Positions 26,866 to 35,527 are shown, numbered from the stretch's first letter. The stretch: 64,000 bases of DNA from Chryseobacterium luquanense (GCF_026460945.1 NZ_JAOVZV010000003.1:388974-452973), one strand, 5' to 3'. Notes: a model not told the origin generated them from the sequence alone. A program made the numbers and translations.

Positions 26866-27444
26866 ATGAAAAAGATTTTTTTATTGGTATTCGCTCTAAA
26901 TTTAATTGTTATTGGATATATTTTTTATGATCTAAAAATGAGTGATAAATCACAGCAAATCAACAGTAATGTAGTCTTAAATAAAAAATCATATCCCGAA
27001 TTATTAGTTTTCCATTTTCAACCTTCACTAAAAGAAAATACCGAAGTAATTATCAACTTCGATAAAAAATATTTAATTTTCAAAAGTATGTATCCTCATT
27101 CTGCGGAGCCACCTCCACCAATGAGAAGAAAAGATTATGAAAAATTTATTGATAAAAGAAAACCTCTTAAACCTTATTTCACCAATCTCTCCGATAAGGA
27201 ACTGAAGAATTTGAATATCTTAATTAATTCATTTTTTGATGAAGATTATCAAAGAATAGAAGAATTAAATATTGATGGTATCTCATATAATTTCAGCATT
27301 TTATTTTCTAATAAAGATCTAAAGAACGGATTTATCTCAAATGATAAAACAGAAAATCAAGAAAAACTAGTCAAAGAAATTATTAGCCTTTTACATAAGA
27401 CCAATAAGTATGAGGAAAATAAACCTACTTTACAGTATTATTAA
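26866..27444 (+). CDS. Hypothetical membrane-anchored protein
   Basis: This 192-residue protein has one N-terminal hydrophobic segment (MKKIFLLVFALNLIVIGYIFYDL) that could be a signal anchor. The rest is charged and lysine-rich, with a short Pro run (AEPPPPMRRKDYEKF) around residues 80-95. I do not recognise a family. It begins 27 bp after the 1237-residue lipoprotein on the same strand and is probably in the same transcript. It ends 6 bp before the convergent gene at 27451. Confidence 0.7.
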   Translation: MKKIFLLVFALNLIVIGYIFYDLKMSDKSQQINSNVVLNKKSYPELLVFHFQPSLKENTEVIINFDKKYLIFKSMYPHSAEPPPPMRRKDYEKFIDKRKPLKPYFTNLSDKELKNLNILINSFFDEDYQRIEELNIDGISYNFSILFSNKDLKNGFISNDKTENQEKLVKEIISLLHKTNKYEENKPTLQYY

Positions 27445-27450
27445 ATTTGA

Positions 27451-28317
27451 TTAGAATCCAAAACGATACACATTCCCACCCTCTTTTTTGTCCTTTTCAT
27501 CGGCAATCAGCAGGGTTTTATCATCAAGAAAAACTATAGCTTCTTTTTGAGAATTGTGATTAAATGAGTTTTTTTGAATAACTGATGTTGTAAAATTATG
27601 ATCAAAAAAAGTTGAAACTTTGTATACATTTTTGTGCGTTAATAAAACAATTTGATCTTTAGAATTAATCGCAGCTGAAGTAATTGCCGCATCATTATAA
27701 CCACCTTCCAGCTTTAATTTACCAATTAATTTCGCTTCAAAATCGCCTTCCTTGTTAGGAATTTGAAAAACCAGAAAAGTTCCATCGAAACCTTTACTTC
27801 GGTTTTTAGTAAACAGGTAAAAGTTACCGTCTTTTTCTACAAAAGCTTCACAATCGTACAGTAAATTTGACTTTTTAGGTGGAAATTCAGTTTGTCCTTC
27901 GTAACGAAATTTAGTGGTTTGTACAACTTTTGTTGATTTTTGAGAGCCATCTTTCAGATCTAATTTAAGAATGGAAAGATTCTGTCTGTCATTATCATTA
28001 TTACCGAAATCTCCGATGTAGATATTTCCTGCTTTATCTTTCGTAATATCTTCCCAGTCGTTGTTTTCAGTATTTTCAACTAAAACATCGGCAACAAGAT
28101 TTCCTTTTAAATCTAAACCATATACTACGTTTTTATTTCCAGCATCTTCAATTGCCCAAATCGTTTTTTGGTCTTGAGAAAGTGCAATTCCAGAAACTTC
28201 TTTAAGCTTTTTTGGAAGGGAAAATTCTGTTTTTAAAACATCAGTTTTTGCTGCAGAATCTTGTGCTTTTGGATTACAGCTCAATAAAAACAAAGCGAAT
28301 ATGTAGTTAAATTTCAT
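27451..28317 (-). CDS. Lipoprotein, probable beta-propeller (SdiA-regulated-like)
   Basis: The protein has 288 residues and a lipoprotein signal (MKFNYIFALFLLSCNP, Cys14). The repeated pattern (KEVSGIALSQDQKTIWAIEDAGNKNVVYGLD; NDWEDITKDKAGNIYIGDFGNND; YDCEAFVEKDGNFYLFTKNR; GYNDAAITSAAINSKDQIVLLTH; QKEAIVFLDDKTLLIADE) gives about five beta-propeller-like blades with an acidic E/D in each. It resembles SdiA-regulated or esterase-like phytase-type propellers. Substrate unknown. A 180-bp AT-rich gap separates it from the FUSC gene. Confidence 0.75.
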   Translation of the reverse strand: MKFNYIFALFLLSCNPKAQDSAAKTDVLKTEFSLPKKLKEVSGIALSQDQKTIWAIEDAGNKNVVYGLDLKGNLVADVLVENTENNDWEDITKDKAGNIYIGDFGNNDNDRQNLSILKLDLKDGSQKSTKVVQTTKFRYEGQTEFPPKKSNLLYDCEAFVEKDGNFYLFTKNRSKGFDGTFLVFQIPNKEGDFEAKLIGKLKLEGGYNDAAITSAAINSKDQIVLLTHKNVYKVSTFFDHNFTTSVIQKNSFNHNSQKEAIVFLDDKTLLIADEKDKKEGGNVYRFGF

Positions 28318-28497
28318 GGTTTACTTTTTAATTAAAAGATTTTTTAGAATTCAAATTTAAACATTAAGTCATTTGAGTTGATAAGATTTTTTAAATTTCA
28401 AATAAATTTGAATTAAGCTGAGCGCACTTTTAATGAATATCTCAGATGTTTCCTTACAATTTCTTCATCCTTAAATGAATCTTAATGGTTATTTTTT

Positions 28498-29574
28498 TTA
28501 TTTCTTCAATTTTTTAAACTGGAAAAAAGAAAATCTCACACTCTTTTCCAAATTATTAATTGTTTGCTGATGATAGAGCAAAAATCCTGCACTTAATCCC
28601 ATTAAACTTCCAATAATAGTATCAATTAATCTTGCTTCCATCAATTCTGTGACATTATGATGCATTAAACTTCCTGTTTCAACAAGAAGAATCGTTAAAG
28701 GAGTTAGGAAAATCACAGCAAAACCATAGTTTCTTACAATCATCAATTCCACAATAAACTGGAGAATCATAATTATAAAAATCATCACAATTTTCTCAGG
28801 ATCAAAATAAAGAATGTTCCACGCAAGGCCAAGTCCAACGAAAGTTCCGATAATCCGGTGGAGATTTCTCTGTCGTACATGCTCAAAATTTCGTCCTTGA
28901 ATAATTGCTATTGTTGAGATGGAAATCCAGTACGTATTTTGGAATTTCAGTAAATGTCCGATAATTAAAGTTAAAGTCATAAAAACAGCAATAATTCCGC
29001 TTTCTACAAATTTTGTGTATCGTTTTTTTCTGAACGTTCTTCTTGGAATATTGATAACCGCAGATTTTTCTACAAAAACCGAATAAATAAATGCAAATGA
29101 ACACGATAAAATCGTTCCCATTGCGAAAAGTCCGATTCTTGTTGGAATCATTTCCATATCGAACTTAAAATTACTTGCCATTGCCGCAACCATGATGAAA
29201 AAGAAATTTCCCGGCGGCGGAATTTTATAATAATTGGTGATAAAATGCGATAAAAAAGCGACAATTCCCAGTGCTAAAGCACCAAAATATACATTAAAAT
29301 TGAAACATAAGCTTACCGCAAACGAAAATATCATCCCAAAAGCACACACTGCCAAATGAACCATCCTTTGACTAATCGGAGCTTGTGTAAAATATAAAAT
29401 GACTAAAGCTCCTAAACTCGACAAACTTCCAAAATTAGGTTTTCCTAAAAACCATCCCAAAAGCAGCGGACTTCCGATGCATAGAGCAGCTAAAAACGGA
29501 AAATGCCATTTCCGTTCTGTTTTTTTAATTTCAATTAAATACTGAAATCTGCTTTGTGAGGGATGATTTATTTT
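28498..29574 (-). CDS. FUSC-family inner-membrane protein (aromatic acid exporter-like)
   Basis: The protein has about 359 residues. Two sets of membrane helices flank a short basic linker (VEKSAVINIPRRTFRKKRYTKF, about residues 168-190). The second half has the FUSC motif YWISISTIAIIQGRNFEHVRQRNLHRIIGTFVGLGL, where 'RxxxRxxGTxxG' is characteristic. Such proteins are thought to export aromatic carboxylic acids or related compounds; the substrate here is unknown. The ATG overlaps the mazG stop (TAATG, 29579-29575 read on the minus strand; the start base is 29577), so it is the second gene of a mazG-FUSC transcript. Confidence 0.85.
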   Translation of the reverse strand, partial: KINHPSQSRFQYLIEIKKTERKWHFPFLAALCIGSPLLLGWFLGKPNFGSLSSLGALVILYFTQAPISQRMVHLAVCAFGMIFSFAVSLCFNFNVYFGALALGIVAFLSHFITNYYKIPPPGNFFFIMVAAMASNFKFDMEMIPTRIGLFAMGTILSCSFAFIYSVFVEKSAVINIPRRTFRKKRYTKFVESGIIAVFMTLTLIIGHLLKFQNTYWISISTIAIIQGRNFEHVRQRNLHRIIGTFVGLGLAWNILYFDPEKIVMIFIIMILQFIVELMIVRNYGFAVIFLTPLTILLVETGSLMHHNVTELMEARLIDTIIGSLMGLSAGFLLYHQQTINNLEKSVRFSFFQFKKLKK

Positions 29575-29576
29575 CA

Positions 29577-30350
29577 TTAATTTCTATCTTGAAGCTTTGC
29601 TTTTTCCCAAAGAACATCCATTTCTTCCAAAGACATTTCGCCTAATTTTAAATCTGCCTCAGCTGCAAGCTGTTCCATTTTCTGGAATCTTGAAATGAAT
29701 TTAATATTCGTTCTTTCCAATGCTGAATCTGGGTTTAAGCCTGAAATTCGGGCATAATTGATCAAAGAGAAAAATACATCTCCCAATTCCTGTTCTTTCT
29801 TATCTAAATTGGTTTCCGCATGGAATTCCTGAATTTCTTCATCCACTTTTTTCCAGGCATCTTCGGCATCGTGAAATTCAAAACCAATTCCTTTTACTTT
29901 ATCCTGAATTCTGTAAGCTTTCACCAAACTTGGTAATCCTTTCGGAACTCCACCCAAAATAGATTTGTTGCCTTCCTTCAGTTTCAGTTTTTCCCAGTTC
30001 TGTTTTACTTCTTCTTCATCTTTCACCTTAGTATCACCATAAATATGAGGATGACGGAAAATCAGTTTTTCGTTTAAAGAATTAATCACATCAGCAATAT
30101 CAAAACTTTCTTTTTCAGAACCTATTTTCGCATAAAAAACCAAATGCAATAAAACGTCACCAAGCTCTTTTTTTATTTCCGTTAAATCTTCCTGCAAAAG
30201 CGCATCAGAAAGCTCGTAAGTTTCTTCCAAAGTTAAATGACGAAGTGTCTGTAAAGTCTGTTTTTGATCCCACGGACATTTTTCACGAAGATCATCCATA
30301 ATGTCTAATAATCTTCCGAAAGCTTCGAGTTTTTCTTGTCTGGTATTCAT
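29577..30350 (-). CDS. mazG: Nucleoside triphosphate pyrophosphohydrolase MazG
   Basis: MazG hydrolyses (d)NTPs to NMP and pyrophosphate, cleaning the nucleotide pool. From ATG 30350 the protein has 257 residues with two MazG domains. The first carries CPWDQKQTLQTLRHLTLEETYEL and KKELGDVLLHLVFYAK. The second carries WKKVDEEIQEFHAE and KEQELGDVFFSLINYARISG. These hold the paired EExxE/ExxD metal-binding motifs. An in-frame TTG at 30365 is a weaker start. A TAAATTTG box lies 23 bp upstream of the ATG. Confidence 0.95.
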   Translation of the reverse strand: MNTRQEKLEAFGRLLDIMDDLREKCPWDQKQTLQTLRHLTLEETYELSDALLQEDLTEIKKELGDVLLHLVFYAKIGSEKESFDIADVINSLNEKLIFRHPHIYGDTKVKDEEEVKQNWEKLKLKEGNKSILGGVPKGLPSLVKAYRIQDKVKGIGFEFHDAEDAWKKVDEEIQEFHAETNLDKKEQELGDVFFSLINYARISGLNPDSALERTNIKFISRFQKMEQLAAEADLKLGEMSLEEMDVLWEKAKLQDRN

Positions 30351-30372
30351 AATTTGAGAATTCAAAGTGATG

Positions 30373-30380
30373 CAAATTTA
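30373..30380 (-). promoter_or_regulatory. Flavobacterial -7 box (TAAATTTG) upstream of mazG
   Basis: On the minus strand this reads TAAATTTGC, matching the Bacteroidota -7 consensus TAnnTTTG. A clear -33 TTG was not found at the usual spacing. It lies 23 bp before the mazG ATG. Confidence 0.45.
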
Positions 30381-30591
30381 AGGTAAATCTTTTTGTTGGT
30401 TTTCGCAAAGGCGCAAAGATTTTAACTTCATTCCTTTTTAAGGCTCGAAAAAATCAAAGGTTTTTAGCAAGTTTTATATATAGAATATTTTAGTGACAAG
30501 TCCTAAATTGTATCGAAGATAAAAAATCCTTACGCCTAAAATGATCAGTTAAAATAATTTTGCGCCCTCGTTAATCCAACTTAAAAACAAA

Positions 30592-30619
30592 AAAACCTTA
30601 TCATTTCTGACAAGGTTTT
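30592..30619 (-). terminator. Rho-independent terminator of the DUF5606 gene
   Basis: Read on the minus strand, AAAACCTTGTCA (30619-30608), a GAAA loop and TGATAAGGTTTT (30603-30592) form a 12-bp stem with one G.U pair, running into TTTTTTG. The wobble pair works only in the minus-strand transcript. Confidence 0.85.
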
Positions 30620-30641
30620 ATATAAATTCAGATAAATCGAA

Positions 30642-31202
30642 TTATCCCATTTTTCTGTGTGTACTTTTTGTAGCTGCTTTAGCTCCTGTACTAGCTTTTA
30701 CTTTCGGAGTTGCAGGCTTGTCTGCTTTCGGAGCTGCTTTTTTGGGAGCATCTTTCTCAATGTTAACTTCGTCTGTAGCTTCACCTTCTACAGTTTCTGC
30801 TTCTGCTTTTACGAAGCTTTCAGGGGTGATGTATCCTGCTTTGTGAAGGATGTTATACCATTGAGCCAATTTTTTAATATCAGAAAAGTAAACTCTGTCT
30901 GTATCATAGTTTGGAAGAGACGCAGTCATAAACTCTTTCAACTCATCTTCTGTAGATTTGTGAGAAATAGTTTCTTTGTACTCGTAGTTTTTAGCGATAT
31001 TTTCGAAAACTTCAAACAAAGGAACTTCTTTATCAAAAGTAAACATAGCAATATTATCCAACAAGCTAACTTGACTTGAATTACCGATGCTTACCTTCTT
31101 TTTTGTAGTAACTTCTTCAATAATGAATCCGTTTTTCAACTGTGACACCAATTTGTAAAGACCCGGTTTTCCGGAAATCGAAATTATTTTTTCTAACAGC
31201 AT
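30642..31202 (-). CDS. DUF5606 family protein
   Basis: This 186-residue cytoplasmic protein, typical of Bacteroidota, begins MLLEKIISISGKPGLYKLVSQ and contains LLDNIAMFTFDKEVPLFEVF and FSDIKKLAQWYNILHKAGYI. The last 45 residues are a low-complexity Lys/Ala/Pro tail (APKKAAPKADKPATPKVK). Its function is unknown. It lies downstream of def and ruvX on the same strand with a 67-bp gap. The basic tail suggests contact with nucleic acid, but that is only a guess. Confidence 0.88.
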   Translation of the reverse strand: MLLEKIISISGKPGLYKLVSQLKNGFIIEEVTTKKKVSIGNSSQVSLLDNIAMFTFDKEVPLFEVFENIAKNYEYKETISHKSTEDELKEFMTASLPNYDTDRVYFSDIKKLAQWYNILHKAGYITPESFVKAEAETVEGEATDEVNIEKDAPKKAAPKADKPATPKVKASTGAKAATKSTHRKMG

Positions 31203-31269
31203 AATTTTATTTTTTTAATTTCAGTAAAAGCTATAACGCTTTTTATATTAATATATTTCTTAGTTTAAA

Positions 31270-31842
31270 TTATTTTGGAAATCTCATTTTATAGCTAATC
31301 GAAACCTCTCCCTGAGTGATTTTTGTTAGTTTTCCCTTTACCAGCTTTTTCTTCAGCGAGCTTAAATGATCGGTAAAAAGCGTACCTTCTATATGATCAT
31401 ATTCGTGCTGAATTACGCGGGCTCTAATATCGGAAAAAGTTTCTGTATGCTTCACAAAATTTTCGTCGTAATATTCGATCAAAATCGTGCTCTTTCTTTT
31501 CACATCTTCTCTCACATCAGGAATCGAAAGGCAGCCTTCGTTAAATTTCCACTCTTCACCCGATTCTTCAAGAATTTTTGCATTAATGAACACTTTTTTG
31601 AAGTCTTTCAGCTCTTCAGCAATATCTTCGTAATCTTCATCTTCTGCCAAAGGTGTAACATCTACGATAAACAACCTTATATCTAAACCAATCTGCGGTG
31701 CAGCCAGACCAATACCGTTTGCACTGTACATGGTTTCAAACATATTATCAATCAATTCCTGCAGATCTGGATAATTTTTGTCTATCTCTTTTCCCGTTTT
31801 TCTTAAAACAGGATCTCCAAAAGCTCTTATTGGTAAAATCAT
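31270..31842 (-). CDS. def: Peptide deformylase
   Basis: This enzyme removes the N-formyl group from nascent proteins. All three family motifs are present in 190 residues: GIGLAAPQIG (motif I), EGCLSIPDV (motif II, metal-binding Cys) and QHEYDHIEG (motif III, HExxH-type). The start MILPIRAFGDPVLR is canonical. The gene overlaps the end of ruvX by 4 bp (31839-31842), so the two are translationally coupled. Length and motifs are normal. Confidence 0.97.
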   Translation of the reverse strand: MILPIRAFGDPVLRKTGKEIDKNYPDLQELIDNMFETMYSANGIGLAAPQIGLDIRLFIVDVTPLAEDEDYEDIAEELKDFKKVFINAKILEESGEEWKFNEGCLSIPDVREDVKRKSTILIEYYDENFVKHTETFSDIRARVIQHEYDHIEGTLFTDHLSSLKKKLVKGKLTKITQGEVSISYKMRFPK

Positions 31843-32255
31843 CTTGTTTTTTGTTCTAAAAAATTCTGCAATATGATGGTTGCACTTACTTTATCTATCA
31901 ATCCTTTTTGTTGTCTCTGTTTTTTGCTTTTCCCACTTTGTGAAATAAAAAACGAAGCCATTTTTGAGGTAAATCTTTCATCTAAACGGTGAACTTCTAT
32001 CTGAGGAAATTCTTTTTTAAAGTTTTCTATAAATCCTAAAATATCGGTTTCCACTTCGGAAATATTACCTTTTAAATCTACAGGAAGCCCTACAACAACT
32101 GCCTCCACACTGTTCTCAATGAAATATTTTTTAAAAAAATCTATCAGAAAACGAGTTTCCACAGTATCAAGACCACTTGCAATAATCTTCATATCATCGG
32201 TTGCTGCAACGCCACAACGTGCTTTACCATAGTCTATAGCAATGATCTGTCCCAT
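31839..32255 (-). CDS. ruvX: Holliday junction resolvase-like / pre-16S rRNA nuclease RuvX (YqgF)
   Basis: This 138-residue RNase H-fold protein starts MGQIIAIDYGKARCGVA, with the first catalytic Asp in DYG. VVVGLPVDLKGN follows, and RLDERFTSKMA carries the conserved DERxTS. YqgF proteins process 16S rRNA precursors, and some resolve Holliday junctions. It is the upstream gene of the ruvX-def pair. A TAAATTTGC box lies 8 bp before the start, giving a very short leader. Confidence 0.95.
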   Translation of the reverse strand: MGQIIAIDYGKARCGVAATDDMKIIASGLDTVETRFLIDFFKKYFIENSVEAVVVGLPVDLKGNISEVETDILGFIENFKKEFPQIEVHRLDERFTSKMASFFISQSGKSKKQRQQKGLIDKVSATIILQNFLEQKTR

Positions 32256-32262
32256 AAGTCTG

Positions 32263-32270
32263 CAAATTTA
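32263..32270 (-). promoter_or_regulatory. Flavobacterial -7 box (TAAATTTG) upstream of ruvX
   Basis: TAAATTTGC is read on the minus strand 8 bp upstream of the ruvX ATG. If used, the mRNA would be nearly leaderless. No -33 element is clear. Confidence 0.4.
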
Positions 32271-32370
32271 AGAAATTTTACTCATTTTATTCCTAACACA
32301 GTTTTTTTTATAAATCATGTTTTATTTACATTAATTTTTTTATAATTTTATATAACCTAAACTCAAGATT

Positions 32371-32847
32371 ATGAAGCAATTGATTCTCGTAAGACATGCA
32401 AAAAGCGACTGGCCGGAAGAAACCAACGACTTTGACAGACCTTTGGCAGACAAAGGATTACTAGACGCTCTGAAGATGTCTAAATTTTTAAAAAGCAACA
32501 GCATTGGTATTGATTATTTGCTTTCCAGCCCGGCTGTACGAGCTTTAGGTACTTGTAAAATTTTTAATCAGACTTACAATTTAAATTTCGGAACCAACGA
32601 AAAACTCTATAATCCTTCTGAAAATAATTTCCAGTCTGTGATTTATGATTTAAATGACGATTTAAATTCGGTTGCATTTTTCTCACACAATAATGGTATT
32701 TCTAATTTTGCCAATTCTATTTCTGAAGATATTTTCCATTTTCCGACTTGCGGTGTTGCCGGTTTTCAAATTGAATGTGATTCTTGGTCGCAGTTTGACA
32801 GCGCCAATAAAAAGCTGCTCTTCTTTTATGAACCCGGGAAAATTTAA
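32371..32847 (+). CDS. SixA-like histidine phosphatase
   Basis: This 158-residue branch of the histidine phosphatase superfamily starts KQLILVRHAKSDWPEE, with the catalytic RHA(K) motif at about residues 7-11. LLSSPAVRALGTCKIF carries the second Arg, and VAFFSHNNGISNFAN carries the second His. SixA removes phosphate from phosphohistidine proteins in E. coli; the substrate here is not known. It is divergent from ruvX with a 115-bp AT-rich gap. Confidence 0.92.
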   Translation: MKQLILVRHAKSDWPEETNDFDRPLADKGLLDALKMSKFLKSNSIGIDYLLSSPAVRALGTCKIFNQTYNLNFGTNEKLYNPSENNFQSVIYDLNDDLNSVAFFSHNNGISNFANSISEDIFHFPTCGVAGFQIECDSWSQFDSANKKLLFFYEPGKI

Positions 32848-32870
32848 TTTAAATATACACGTGTGAAATT

Positions 32871-32923
32871 CCTCTCCTTTGGAGGGGTGGCGAAAATTCG
32901 AAAGAATTTTTGACGGGGTGGTT
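32871..32923. repeat. REP-like intergenic repeat (CCTCTCCTTTGGAGGGGTGG...)
   Basis: CCTCTCCTTTGGAGGGGTGG, then a small inverted repeat ATTCGAAAGAAT, then GACGGGGTGGTT. I recall near-identical blocks as dispersed intergenic repeats in flavobacterial genomes. It does not look coding. Confidence 0.6.
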
Positions 32924-32956
32924 CAATATTTCTAAATGTAAAATTTCATTTAAGTT

Positions 32957-33002
32957 TTGGCTAAAGCCAATTTGCCGATAAACAAAAAAAACGGGCTAAA
33001 GC
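32957..33002. repeat. REP-like repeat (TTGGCTAAAGCCAA ... CGGGCTAAAGC)
   Basis: The palindrome TTGGCTAAAGCCAA (32957-32970) is followed at 32993-33002 by GGGCTAAAGC. The stop codon of the next gene (32996-32998) lies inside this element, so the repeat appears to supply that gene's end. Confidence 0.6.
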
Positions 33003-33364
33003 GCGTTTCTATCGATACACAAATCAGAAGTCACCCAAAATATTTCATCAGGATTCGGAAGTCTATATTGTAAAGCTTTCCATCTTTCATCAATTATTTT
33101 AATTAGATCCTTCTTTTGTTCAGGAGTTTTAAAGCTATACTCTTCATTGATAAGAATGTTTTTTTCATCTTTTTTAAGAAGAAATATTTTAATCAGATTA
33201 CTTTCCATCAATTCATTTAACATTGCCATTGCATAAATCTTCAAATCTTCTATGTTATGAATATTTTCATATTCATTAACAATTGAGATGAACATATCTG
33301 CAAATACATAGTCATCTTCTCCAAATAATAGTATTTTCTTTTTTATTTCTTCCCAATCATTCAT
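32996..33364 (-). CDS. Hypothetical protein whose end lies in a REP-like repeat
   Basis: This 122-residue protein is predicted soluble and helical (MNDWEEIKKKILLFGEDDYVFADMF start; ERWKALQYRLPNPDEIFWVTSD near the end). I do not recognise it. The final residues and the stop codon are encoded by the GGGCTAAAGC repeat, so the natural C-terminus may have been replaced. It lies tail-to-tail with the SixA-like gene and 42 bp from the serine hydrolase gene on the same strand. It could be a defence- or immunity-type small protein, but nothing in the sequence shows that. Confidence 0.6.
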   Translation of the reverse strand: MNDWEEIKKKILLFGEDDYVFADMFISIVNEYENIHNIEDLKIYAMAMLNELMESNLIKIFLLKKDEKNILINEEYSFKTPEQKKDLIKIIDERWKALQYRLPNPDEIFWVTSDLCIDRNAL

Positions 33365-33406
33365 ACCTTACAATAATTGATTTAAATTATTTGCTTATAA
33401 TAAAAT

Positions 33407-34948
33407 TTATTTTCTTTTCAAATCCAAATCATCAAAATCAAAACTGAAATCAGTAATATCTGAAATTGCTTTTATTTTTGCAGATTCGGCCTTTCCGTTT
33501 TCATCATAATTAAAAATTAGATACGCATCGGCATCATAACTTCTGTCGTCCCATTTAATAATGAAAGTATTATTTGAAAAAGGGAGCAACTCACCTTTCA
33601 GCCTTGGAGAGTTCTTACAAGAAATTCTATACGTATTTCCTTGTTGAATAATTTCGACATCTCCAAACCATACATCGTTGTATTTCCCGACAAACTGTTC
33701 TGCTTTTGGCTGTAGGCTTTTTTCCTTTTTGAATGCTTCAGACTTTGCAAAAACTTCTTTCTTTTGTTTGTTGTATTCTGCCTCCACTTTTTGCATTCTG
33801 TCACCGTAAGTTTTAAGCCAGTTTCTGTCAGCAACTCCTAAATAAGAGTCTTTCACCGTATTGGTTATCGCACTAAATGCTGCTCCGGATTGTTGATTCG
33901 TTAAAACGATAATACCCAATTTCATATCAGGAATTAAAGTAAACTGAGTTACTGTTCCAATCAATCCACCGGTATGTTGAATTTGCTTATGGCCTTTCAC
34001 GTCACTTAAGAACCATCCTAATCCATATCCGTAAAAACTTGTATCATAAGGATTTTTCATTGCAATAGCTTCCGGAATCTGAAGACTCCAAAGCTGCTGA
34101 ATATTTTTATCTGAAACTAATTTCTTTCCGTCTTTAGTCGTAAAATTATTCAGAAGACATTCTGCCCAAGTCGTCATGTCTTTAATGTTACTCATAATTC
34201 CGCCCGCGGCATTTCCTGTTTCGTTCCAGTCGTGAGGAACGGCAATTGCTTTTCCGTCAACCGGAGCGTGTGCATCAATTTTATTTGAAACGGCTTTTGC
34301 TCTGTTGTAACTTCCGAAACTTGAAGTCATTCCGACAGGTTTCAAAATTCTTTGTTCAATAAAATCTGCCCAGCTTAATCCTGAAATTCTGGTAATCACT
34401 TCTCCTGCAACAATAAACATGATGTTATTATAGTCTAAAGTTGTTCTGAAAGGGTTTTCAGGTTTTAAATATCTTACATTATGAACGATATCTTTCACCG
34501 TTAAATTTCCACCTTCCGGAAAAAACATCAAATCTCCTTGTCCTAAACCTAATCCGGCTCTATGCGTCACCAAATCTTTAATGGTAACGTTTTGAGAAAC
34601 ATAAGGATCATACATCTGAAATTCCGGAATATATTTTGAAACCTTATCGTCCCAGTCTAATTTTCCTTCATCTGCTAAAATTGCCAAAGCAGTACAGGTA
34701 AATCCTTTTGAATTGGATGCAATTCCGACCAGAGTGTTATCATCCATCGGTTGTTTCGTCGTTAAAGAACGTACTCCAAAACCTTTAGAGTAAATTACTT
34801 TTCCGTCTTTAATAACACCAACCGACATTCCCGGAACATCGAAAGTTTTTAAAGTATTTTGAATTAATTCATCCATTTTTTTTTCTTCAACCTGAGCAAA
34901 AGAGATGAAAGAAATAAAAAGTAGGAATAAAGAGAAGTTATGCTTCAT
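33407..34948 (-). CDS. Serine hydrolase, beta-lactamase class C-like, with a C-terminal DUF3471-type domain
   Basis: This 513-residue exported protein has a signal peptide (MKHNFSLFLLFISFISFAQ). The catalytic SxxK is S78-N-S-K81 in VGIASNSKGFTC, the YxN motif is LDYNNIMF, and the KTG-like triad appears as QHTGGLIG. About residues 400-513 form a separate beta-rich domain (VGKYNDVWFGDVEIIQQGN) typical of DUF3471. Such proteins act as D-aminopeptidases, esterases or lactamases; the substrate cannot be told. It shares a divergent promoter region with the phosphodiesterase gene at 35030. Confidence 0.9.
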   Translation of the reverse strand: MKHNFSLFLLFISFISFAQVEEKKMDELIQNTLKTFDVPGMSVGVIKDGKVIYSKGFGVRSLTTKQPMDDNTLVGIASNSKGFTCTALAILADEGKLDWDDKVSKYIPEFQMYDPYVSQNVTIKDLVTHRAGLGLGQGDLMFFPEGGNLTVKDIVHNVRYLKPENPFRTTLDYNNIMFIVAGEVITRISGLSWADFIEQRILKPVGMTSSFGSYNRAKAVSNKIDAHAPVDGKAIAVPHDWNETGNAAGGIMSNIKDMTTWAECLLNNFTTKDGKKLVSDKNIQQLWSLQIPEAIAMKNPYDTSFYGYGLGWFLSDVKGHKQIQHTGGLIGTVTQFTLIPDMKLGIIVLTNQQSGAAFSAITNTVKDSYLGVADRNWLKTYGDRMQKVEAEYNKQKKEVFAKSEAFKKEKSLQPKAEQFVGKYNDVWFGDVEIIQQGNTYRISCKNSPRLKGELLPFSNNTFIIKWDDRSYDADAYLIFNYDENGKAESAKIKAISDITDFSFDFDDLDLKRK

Positions 34949-34964
34949 TATTTTTAAATTTCTC

Positions 34965-34972
34965 CAAATTTA
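34965..34972 (-). promoter_or_regulatory. Flavobacterial -7 box (TAAATTTG) for the serine hydrolase gene
   Basis: Minus-strand TAAATTTG lies 16 bp upstream of the ATG at 34948. It pairs with a plus-strand TAAATTTG 20 bp away at 34993, making a compact divergent promoter. Confidence 0.45.
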
Positions 34973-34992
34973 ATCAATTCAGTATTATTAAG

Positions 34993-35000
34993 TAAATTTG
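34993..35000 (+). promoter_or_regulatory. Flavobacterial -7 box (TAAATTTG) for the phosphodiesterase gene
   Basis: Plus-strand TAAATTTG lies 29 bp upstream of the ATG at 35030. No good -33 TTG was found. Confidence 0.45.
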
Positions 35001-35029
35001 GATTTTCAAAAAAAGAGCTTAAATTAAAT

Positions 35030-35527
35030 ATGACCAAAATCCTTCTTCTCTCCGATTCTCATTCTTATATTGATGACAGAATTTTAGATTATGCTAAACA
35101 GGCTGATGAAATTTGGCATTGTGGTGATTTTGGAAGCTTTGAAATCATTGAACAGCTTGAAAAAATAAAACCTTTAAAAGGAGTTTGGGGAAATATTGAC
35201 GGCGCAAAAATCCGTTCTGAATTTCCGGAAGTCAATCGATTTTTCTGCGAAAAAGTGGAAGTTTTGATGATTCACATTGGCGGATATCCCGGAAAATATA
35301 CTCCGTTAACAAAAAAAGAAATTTCAGAAAAGGCTCCAAAATTATTTATTTCAGGGCATTCTCATATTTTAAAAGCCATGTATGATGATAAAAATAAATT
35401 GCTTCATCTCAATCCCGGAGCTTGCGGAAAACAAGGATGGCATAAAATGAGGACGATGATGCAGTTTGTAGTTGATGGAGAAGAAATAAAAGATTTGGCG
35501 ATCATTGAATTAGGGCCAAAAGTATAA
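35030..35527 (+). CDS. YfcE/MJ0936-type metallophosphoesterase
   Basis: The 165-residue single-domain phosphodiesterase has all metal motifs: LLLSDSHSY (DxH), WHCGDFGSF (GD), VWGNIDG (GN), LMIHIGG (H) and ISGHSHI (GHxH). Family members hydrolyse small phosphodiesters. The gene starts 81 bp from the divergent serine hydrolase gene. The 97-bp spacer that follows carries a common flavobacterial filler sequence and no terminator. Confidence 0.93.
   Translation: MTKILLLSDSHSYIDDRILDYAKQADEIWHCGDFGSFEIIEQLEKIKPLKGVWGNIDGAKIRSEFPEVNRFFCEKVEVLMIHIGGYPGKYTPLTKKEISEKAPKLFISGHSHILKAMYDDKNKLLHLNPGACGKQGWHKMRTMMQFVVDGEEIKDLAIIELGPKV

Noticed and set aside
30657..31079. 140-residue Cys/Phe-rich plus-strand ORF
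   Set aside because: It is antisense to the DUF5606 gene, has skewed composition (Cys, Phe, Ser runs) and no independent support.
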